Position numbers and translations under genes: made by a program. The notes beneath the pieces are model-generated. The model was not told the DNA's origin. It saw only the letters and a program-made list of their open reading frames with translations, and did no database searches. A stretch of 34,683 nt of DNA, from contig JAUCBJ010006772.1 of NCBI GenBank assembly GCA_032718475.1, positions 1 to 34,683 of the forward strand. Reading direction: 5' to 3'. Below, piece by piece: positions 21,635 through 30,800 of this stretch (positions are counted from its first letter, which is position 1; each line of letters opens with the position of its first letter). The DNA is from Nemertoderma westbladi. Taxonomy: Eukaryota > Xenacoelomorpha > Nemertodermatida > Nemertodermatidae.

Positions 21635-21876
21635 CCAACCAACTACACATACAGTATACATACGCAATATACAAAAAACAATCAGTTTTAAACATTTTAA
21701 ATACATACAACTAGCAGTAAATAATTTACAAGCTCCATAAAAACACCATAGCTACCATAACTAATAATGTTAACAAAAAAAAGTAAAATTTTTTTATTTT
21801 CATAGAAATACTAGCTAGTAAAAAAACACCAGCTACCATATAATAATATCTATTAAGGTTCTAGAACATTCACCAT
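21635..21876. other. Non-coding spacer right of element 4
   Basis: AT-rich. It contains the partner inverted repeat at 21798-21830 and two similar CACCA-AGCTACCATA blocks (about 21746 and 21826). No gene is seen. Confidence 0.5.
21798..21830. repeat. Right arm of the inverted repeat flanking element 4
   Basis: CTAGCTAGTAAAAAAACAC here is the reverse complement of the block at 11811-11844. Confidence 0.6.
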
Positions 21877-22088
21877 TATATAGTACCAATTAAATTTGGT
21901 CCCGGACAATTCGGTCCCGGACAATTCGGTCCCATTATTATGCATGTTTTGGGACCGAATTGTCCTAGTCATTATCCGGACAATTCGGTCCCGGACAATT
22001 CGGTTTCGGACAATTTGGTCCCGGACAATTCGGTCCCAAAACACAAAATTAATGGGTCCGAATTGTCCGGGACCGAATTGTCCTGCTT
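21877..22088. repeat. Cluster of GGACAATTCGGTCCC in both orientations
   Basis: A 15-bp motif is repeated head to tail (from 21904, 21919, 21974, 21989 and onward, with a few variants) and in reverse complement (about 21951 and twice at about 22055-22085). The cluster can therefore fold into hairpins. It is preceded by TATATAGTACCAATTAAAT (21877-21895). A second, shorter copy of this whole start lies at 23900-23975 in the same orientation. Confidence 0.8.
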
Positions 22089-22090
22089 CT

Positions 22091-23740
22091 GTTTGTATGA
22101 AGTTCGTATCCATTGGGTTTTCGGCGTGTGTGTTTGTATGAAGTTCGTATCCAATGGGTTTTCGGCGTGTGTGTTTGTATGAAGTTCGTATCCATTGGGT
22201 TTTCGGCGTGTGTGTTTGTATGAAGTTCGTATCCATTGGGTTTTCGGCGTGTGTGTTTGTATGAAGTTCGTATCCATTGGGTTTTCGGCGTGTTTGTTTG
22301 TATGAAGTTTGTATCCATTGGGTTTTCGGCGTGTGTGTTTGTATGAAGTTCGTATCCATTGGGTTTTCGGCGTGTGTGTTTGTATGAAGTTCGTATCCAA
22401 TGGGTTTTCGGCGTGTGTGTTTGTATGAAGTTCGTATCCATTGGGTTTTCGGCGTGTTTGTTTGTATGAAGTTCGTATCCAATGGGTTTTCGGCGTGTGT
22501 GTTTGTATGAAGTTCGTATCCAATGGGTTTTCGGCGTGTGTGTTTGTATGAAGTTCGTATCCAATGGGTTTTCGGCGTGTTTGTTTGTATGAAGTTCGTA
22601 TCCAATGGGTTTTCGGCGTGTTTGTTTGTATGAAGTTCGTATCCATTGGGTTTTCGGCGTGTGTGTTTGTATGAAGTTCGTATCCAATGGGTTTTCGGCG
22701 TGTGTGTTTGTATGAAGTTCGTATCCATTGGGTTTTCGGCGTGTTTGTTTGTATGAAGTTCGTATCCAATGGGTTTTCGGCGTGTGTGTTTGTATGAAGT
22801 TCGTATCCATTGGGTTTTCGGCGTGTTTGTTTGTATGAAGTTCGTATCCATTGGGTTTTCGGCGTGTTTGTTTGTATGAAGTTTGTATCCATTGGGTTTT
22901 CGGCGTGTTTGTTTGTATGAAGTTCGTATCCATTGGGTTTTCGGCGTGTGTGTTTGTATGAAGTTCGTATCCATTGGGTTTTCGGCGTGTGTGTTTGTAT
23001 GAAGTTCGTATCCATTGGGTTTTCGGCGTGTTTGTTTGTATGAAGTTCGTATCCAATGGGTTTTCGGCGTGTGTGTTTGTATGAAGTTCGTATCCATTGG
23101 GTTTTCGGCGTGTTTGTTTGTATGAAGTTCGTATCCAATGGGTTTTCGGCGTGTGTGTTTGTATGAAGTTCGTATCCATTGGGTTTTCGGCGTGTTTGTT
23201 TGTATGAAGTTCGTATCCATTGGGTTTTCGGCGTGTTTGTTTGTATGAAGTTTGTATCCATTGGGTTTTCGGCGTGTTTGTTTGTATGAAGTTCGTATCC
23301 ATTGGGTTATCGGCGTGTGTGTTTGTATGAAGTTCGTATCCATTGGGTTTTCGGCGTGTGTGTTTGTATGAAGTTCGTATCCATTGGGTTTTCGGCGTGT
23401 TTGTTTGTATGAAGTTCGTATCCATTGGCTTTTCGGCGTGTGTGTTTGTATGAAGTTCGTATCCATTGGGTTTTCGGCGTGTGTGTTTGTATGAAGTTCG
23501 TATCCATTGGGTTTTCGGCGTGTTTGTTTGTATGAAGTTCGTATCCATTGGGTTTTCGGCGTGTGTGTTTGTATGAAGTTCGTATCCATTGGGTTTTCGG
23601 CGTGTGTGTTTGTATGAAGTTCGTATCCATTGGGTTTTCGGCGTGTGTGTTTGTATGAAGTTCGTATCCAATGGGTTTTCGGCGTGTGTGTTTGTATGAA
23701 GTTCGTATCCATTGGGTTTTCGGCGTGTTTGTTTGTATGA
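22091..23740. repeat. 41-bp minisatellite, 40 units
   Basis: The unit starts GAAGTTCGTATCC and ends GTTTGTAT, with exact 41-bp steps from 22099 to 23698. Two sites vary widely: CCATT/CCAAT and GTGTGTTTG/GTTTGTTTG. Rare private changes such as GAAGTTTG mark units at 22304, 22878 and 23247. Because 41 is not a multiple of three and the minus strand lacks stops in any frame, the minus strand shows three overlapping open frames of 429-619 codons. They are by-products of the repeat, not genes. Confidence 0.97.
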
Positions 23741-24034
23741 ATAAAAATTCTGGCTCACCCAGCAAGGAAGAGGGAGGTGAAACTATCTCTGTTTCAAATT
23801 TCATGCAATCTCATTAATATTTGTAGAAAAATTTGGGGGGGGGGGGGAGGGGAGGTGGCCAGGTACCTGAATAACGACACTATATTCCAGGACATGGTGT
23901 ATATAGTATCAATTAAATGTTGACCTGGACAATTCGGTCCCGGACAATTCGGTCCCATAAATATGTATGTTTTAGGATCGAATTGTTATGATAGTGTCGA
24001 ATTTTATGATAGAGATACCCTCACCCTCAGACAT
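23741..24034. other. Spacer with G-run and second GGACAATTCGGTCCC copy
   Basis: It includes a G-rich run near 23837-23859 and TATATAGTATCAATTAAAT at 23900-23918. Two direct GGACAATTCGGTCCC motifs from 23927 follow, and then a degenerate inverted one. Aligned with 21877-21960 at a constant offset of 2023 bp, it is a diverged copy of the same element start. Confidence 0.7.
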
Positions 24035-24800
24035 TGTTAACGGATCCAGGTCGTCCCGTCCGCTATCACTTCGTCCCATCCAAATTACCACTCAATATAT
24101 GAGTGCCAATATGACTCCCATTAAAGAGCCACTCCAATAATAGTAACACGTGGTACCAAAAAACCAATTTAGCGATACCCATACTGGCTGTTAACCCACA
24201 GGGTGTACTGTAGGGATCGCATTATTATTATAATAAGGTGCTAACATTATTGCCTTGCCAATTACTCATCCTTAGAGGTTCCAACAGTGGAGAGCCAATG
24301 ACAAGCCACAAACCAAAACCAGCTGACACATATCTGATATAATCCTATGTGGCTACTGTACTAACCTCAGATGCACACCTCAGCATATCAAGGTGCAGTA
24401 CACATTTACGCCTGATAGTGTTGTATCGGTAGGTAGCCAGCAGACATTCAATACGGACCGAACTCAAATATTTATTACCAGTCAGTCATTAAGCTCCCGT
24501 TAACCTCCAAGGACGAGTAACCAGCACCACTACAGTTGCGTTGTGCAGTTACTAACGGCCATTATTACAATTAATCACCTACAAACTATTATCTGCTCCT
24601 TTTCTTATAACTCTGGTTACCTCCGCATACCTCAAAGCAGCAAAGCACCAACCTCAAGTGTGTCTCGGAGGCCCGTTTCGGACTGCACCCCGATCCGGGC
24701 ACAATACAACACTACAGCTATGCGCGCATGTCTACAACAACCAGCAACGCGCGAATAAAACTTAATACTGTAATAAACTCGAGAAATCGCTGACGACTCA
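24035..24800 (+). repeat. 5' LTR (right boundary uncertain)
   Basis: Matches the 3' LTR from 24035 to at least 24698. The end cannot be fixed because the 3' copy is truncated. AATAAA signals at 24754-24759 and 24772-24777 suggest the R region reaches past 24780. No TGG-starting primer-binding site is seen between 24698 and the start codon at 24862. Confidence 0.85.
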
Positions 24801-24861
24801 AGTTCGCTCAATACGATAAACTCGAGAAGGAGGAAAGTAACTAAATTCTTCGACGAATAAA

Positions 24862-27800
24862 ATGAGCGCTACGAGAAGTGTGACAACGTCTCTGTCAAGC
24901 GCTGCGGGGGGCTCCACGACGCTAACCGCGAACGTAACGGGTAGGGAGGACGCCCAACGACGGAAGACCGACGACGGACGCCCGCGCTTTCCTACAGCGG
25001 TGAGCGACCATTCCATTACGGGGTCCGATGGACGACGGGGATCAGGACCCGTCGTTCCGGACAAAACTCCAACCGCCGATCCGAATATCGGTGGTTCCAA
25101 CCACGAGGAAGCGGGGAGCGAAGCGGACCAAACTCTCCGCGCTCCTCCGGAGAGATACGCCATATCGAATCCTACGACAACCCAAACGAACTCAATCACT
25201 ACTCAACATCGAACCGGCGCTAAGACAACCGCAGACAACAATGCCGGTGCTGGCGTTGGACAACTCGCCATTGCGGACCCACCGCGAACTCTGGAAGGAG
25301 ATCCGGACTGCCGCTGGACGAGATTAACAACCTCGACGCCTCTACCACCCACCACAACGCCGAGGACCCGCGCTACGACCCAAGATGACGATCTAGTCTC
25401 CATCGACTCCAGCATTGTGGAACGACTGGGAAGACTCTTCCGGCGAGCCAAAGGGATTTTGGAGGACTGTCGACGAATTGGTAAGATTGTTCCTAACTCT
25501 GTTAATACACTCAGAGACATTAATTTATTTATAGAACACTTAATTAATTGCCAGCAGTATGCTGTTGCGGACGCAAAATCCGCAGAAATTTTAGATATAA
25601 TATTAGATTTACATAATCGTGAACTCATTTCCGGTTTGGTGAAAGTGGGAAAGCACTCTGTAGGGTCATCGCTACAGGGAGAGCAAAATTGGATAGGGGG
25701 CGATGTGGAAGCCGGGGGTATAGAGTCTTCGATAAACCCTGAGGATTCTGTATCCGTGGCCTCCACACCCACAGGGGTGACAAAATCATCCCGCCATTCA
25801 GTCTCGTCGTCTAGAAAAGCGAGACAGGCGGCAAAAATTAACGGTCAGTGCCTTCTAGAACAAATGGCTATAGAAGAACAAAATTTAAAAATGCGTATAG
25901 AGGATGAGCAAGCAGAACGCGAGAGAAAACGCACAGAACGTGAGAAAGAACGTGCACAACGCATTGAGAACGAGCGCGAGGAACGCGAGGTTAGAGAGAG
26001 ACATGGGGCCATGCATGATAGGCTAGCCCAATTAGCCGTACAGCAGGTTGACACCAAACGTAGGATTGAATTAATGCAACTAGGTGCGCTAGACTTGCTG
26101 AATGAGAGTATAGTTTCCAGAACGAGTAATTCAGTAAAAAGTGGGGTGTCGAGTAACTATCGAAAATGTGGGCCAAAATCCACATTAATAGACTCACGGC
26201 CCATACAAGGACCGAGTACCGTGGGTGACAAACAAAAAATAACTACCTACCGGTACATAAAACTGAAGACAATGCCAACAAATAATAATATTAATTCACA
26301 AGTAATAAATTCAAATATTACAAGTAAACGCACAATGCTAAGTCAAGATAAAGTTTATCCTAGAAGTAGGTCGCCAGTGTTGCTTTCTGCGGAAGATCGT
26401 CGCTCAGGCGCGTTCGACAACAGGTCCGATATAACAGGACGAGAAGATCAACTAGGGAATGGGGGTGGCGACGAGCACCGAGTTCATCGAGAACCAGGCG
26501 ATCGATATTCTTATCGGGTTGAGCCTCGTGGCCAACCGTCGTCGTTCGGTGGGGAGTTTCACACTTCGAGATGTGATTATCCCGTCAGAATACACCAGGT
26601 AGAGAGTAACCCAAGTAGAAAAGTAGGCAACTGCCAGACTGCAGATAGCATAGGCCGCTCAGCCGTAGTACACACCATGTACGATCAACATCTTAGTAGG
26701 CAGTTTGAAAATTCACAGACCGATGACCATGTGCGGATCTCGGTGTTAAACCCATCCGCGCCGGGATTCGAGCCGACGTTGGGACTGGTAGGCCATACTC
26801 CCACGCCGGATTCTGTAGGCTTAGATTCTATACCGCGTCCGGTGACTGTAGGCCCGGGGCCGGTGCAGGTACCGGTACCGGTATGCACAAGCAATACTGC
26901 TGCTACTGATGTGTGTGTACAGCAGCAACCATGGCAACCACGTCTCAGCCCAGCTGGAACGTGGGTATACAACCAATCTGGGGCTGCTGTAGTACACAAC
27001 ACACAGCACACAAGTAACCAACGGCACATTACATCTGATAACAACAATGATACAGCTATAATGACAGGTCCACTACCTGCAATGCAATACCCAACACACC
27101 AAGCAGGGCAACGCGGGCATACAGCATTAGGCCCAGGGCACAATGGGCCAGCACCAATTTTAAATAACCCCAGTACAACGGAGGGGCCAATTAAGCAGCT
27201 ATCCTCACTCATAGAAGCACTGAGGGTCAAATTGGATTTGCCTGTAGTGGAGCCGTTCGTGTTCGATGGAACACGTCCAGAAGAATACATTCAATTTCGG
27301 CAAATGTATTGTGACGAAATCCTGTCAAAGGATTTACCAAAGTATTCCTGCCTGAAGTACTTGCAATCCTATACAGATGGGGAAGCAAGAAAAATAGTCA
27401 GGCAGTACGTGGGGATGGTTGGCGGTTTCGATGCCGCATTAGAGGCACTAGACCGCGAATATGGCCACCCCGCCAAAATAATACAGTACACAGTGAAGAG
27501 CCTTACAGAGAATGTGAAGGCGCAGACGCCAAAGGAGATTAAAGCCTTTGCGAACAAAATTAAAAGGGCTTTAATAACCTTACGCACATTGGATATCCCC
27601 TATGAATTAAATGCCACACAGAACTTGGTGGCAATTGTAGAGGCTCTGCCTTTGTGGCTAAGGAACCATTGGCGCAAGAAAGCCTTCAGCATAAGAGAAA
27701 GGCTAGGTGTGGAGCCAGGTATGCAGGAACTTTCTGAGTTTCTGACTTACCAGTCTGAACTCGTCACTGACCCAATATTCGGCGAGGACAACATGACTAG

Positions 27801-30800
27801 GTCGACAAAGGCTATTGCAGCTAAGCCATCCAAGGACAAATGTATTGCAGCCGATTCCTTGGCCTTACCAAAGGCAAAACAGTCAACCACATATGCAACC
27901 ACCATGGAAGAGAAGCTACCTAGCAAAGCCAAGGAGCCATCAGCGGGAACAAAATCTGCCTATAAACCCAAGCCGAGACAGTCACAAAGTAAACCCAAGC
28001 CAACACAACCAGAGGCTAATGACACGCCATCCAAACGGGTAGGGTTACAAAACGTGGGCCACATTTCGGCACGAAAATGCCAGCTGCATTCATATACAAA
28101 CAACCACAACACCATGGATTGCCGCACATGGAAGGCAGTGAGCCAAACTGACAGGGATAACTATGTAAAACAACATAAAGTTTGTGGCAGGTGCGTAGAA
28201 ACAGGGCATCAAACTGACGAATGTACCAAGGTGGAAAAATCAAACACTGGTGAACTGGTGGCAACGGCACTTAATATTGACAATCAGCGAACCAACACAT
28301 TCCTGGGAGTTGTACCTGTACGGGTTGGTGGACCCAATAACAAAACCTTAACTACATTGGCCCTAATTGATGGTGGTGCTGGGCTAACAATAGCTGAAGA
28401 GATTGTGCGGTGTCAGTTAGACATACAAACCGAGCCACAAACAATACAGCTTAGTACACTCACTACCAGGGACCAATCAACCCCCATGCAAAGTGGTTGG
28501 TGTACTATTAGCTCAGTCAAGCCAGGGGTTGATTTCTCAATAATATGTAATCCACTGCGGATTATCGACTCTGTTGACTTGCCTGCGAGAAGACCCACCC
28601 AATTGGAAATCAACCAATATGATTTCCTTGAGGGTATTGACTTCACGACACCCATCCTAGATATACCACGTGTCACAATGGTCATAGGCATGGACCTCCC
28701 AGCTGCACATGATCAGCTGGATGTAGTCTATGGACCTAATAGGGACACTGATCCAAGGGCAGTGCGTACACCGTTTGGGTGGATGTTAAGAGGACCTATT
28801 CTTGAACCCACAAAAAGGTATTCATGTAACGCCCATTCCATTAAACTGGCAATGGCATATCATACATCCGTGCCACGTATGAAAGCGGCACAGGAAAGCC
28901 TCAACACAGACTTGGGGCGGCTGTTCAGTATGGACAGTGAAGGCCTATATGACCAGAGATCAGGTCAATCAGTCGAAGATAAGAGGGCAGAAGTGGCTTT
29001 CAAAGAGTCACTGGTCCTCAAAGATGGACACTTTACCACACGCATGTTGTGGAAAGACCCATCACAATTACTTCCAAACAACGAGACCATGGCTCGAGAC
29101 CGTCTTAAAAAATTTAAGACAATGCTGTCCCGCCACCCAGAAAAAGGGGCCTTTGTTCAGAAAACAATTAATAAATACCTGGACAAAGGCTGGGCAGTTA
29201 AACTGCCCCAAAGAGTACCAGACTCCACCCGTACATACTATCTACCTTTACATGTGGCAGTGGACATAAAGAAGGGTAATAAAATGCGCCTAGTAAATGA
29301 CGCAGCAGCTAAATACAGGGGCAAGTCATTGAACGATTACCTCTTAGAGGGCCCTAATATTTATAACACCGGCGTTGAAGTACTAATCAGGTTTCGACAA
29401 GGAACCTTGGCATTCTCATGTGACATCGAGGCCATGTTCCATCAAGTGAACGTGTACCTCGAGGATAGTGAGAGCCTCAGGTTCCTATGGTATGATGGTG
29501 ATAAACCAATTGAACCTGATAAGTACAAGATGACTGTCCATATCTTCGGCACAAAGGACTCCCCTTATGTGGCTACAAAATGCCTTAGGCAAACCACAGA
29601 AGGGAAGGAAGGTATCTATGACACCAGTGCCATAGATATGATCCATAAGGGGTTCTATGTTGACGATGGACTAGGATCAAGCAACTCCTTGGCAGATATG
29701 GTTAAAACGGCGACACAAGTCGTAGAGATTCTAATGGGGGGAGGGTTCCGTCTCACAAAGTTCAAATCTAATTCCAAGGAGTTTGTCGATATTATGGAAA
29801 CCAAAGAAAAAACGTCCCAATTTGGGCCACAAAATACCCAAAATGAGATACCAGGGGATACACAATACATATCATCCGAACCCCAATTAGAACGCAGTGA
29901 CATAGAACAACTATGCCGAAACAACAGTGTGATGCCAACCGGAGTAGACAGCATACTCACAGAACGGAAGCGGGAAGCTGATTCTCGAGTTCTAGGCATC
30001 ACATGGAACAGGGAGACTGATGCATTAGAATATATATTCAAACACACAGAACCCTTGGTCCACACAAAACGAGCTTATGTTTCAAACATAGCTAAAATGT
30101 ATGACCCGCTGGGTCTGGTGGCACCAGTTATAGTAGTTGGCAAACAAATCCTAAGGGATGTTTACCTCCTTAAGTGCCCATGGGACCAAGTCCTACCAGA
30201 CACAATAAGTAAACAATGGTGTGTTTGGCTAGAGAGTTTGGCAGCAATACTGAAACTCAGCATACCACGGGCATACTTTGAAAATGGAGATACCACTAAC
30301 TTAGATCTCCATGTATTCACTGATGCATCTACTAAAGGGTATGGTGCAGCGTTATACATAGTACAGAAAGGAGAAGGTTCTCTGCTACCTCGCCTTGTAT
30401 TCAGTAAAGCGAGAGCAGCCCCTCTCAAGAAGCCAACAATACCTAGGTTAGAGCTGATGGCGGCAATAACCGGGGTAAGAGCCTCTATACAAGTAGCAAA
30501 TTACCTAACACAAATCCAGGACAAACACTACTGGGTAGACTCTACGGCAGTTCTGGGGTGCATTGCCAACGAGGCACGTAGATTTAAGGTATTCGTTGCT
30601 AATAGAATTGACGAAATCCGGTCCACCACAAACTTAGACAATTGGCACTATTGTCCTACCGAGAGAAATCCAGCTGATCTGGTCTCCCGGGGGATACACA
30701 ATAAATCATTCATTGAGAAAGAACAATTCTGGCAGCATGGCCCAGAGTTTCTTCCCCTACCAAATGAATGGCCAAAATTCCCAACGAAGGAAGTAGAACA

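Noticed and set aside
21853-23804. Long minus-strand open frames (619, 569, 429 and 165 codons) with a 41-residue repeat
   Set aside because: They are three overlapping frames of one stop-free 41-bp minisatellite; the same peptide cycle appears in each, with no start context or domain.
24798-25772. Antisense frames over the BEL gag start (133 and 189 codons)
   Set aside because: They mirror the GC-rich coding strand and have no domain.
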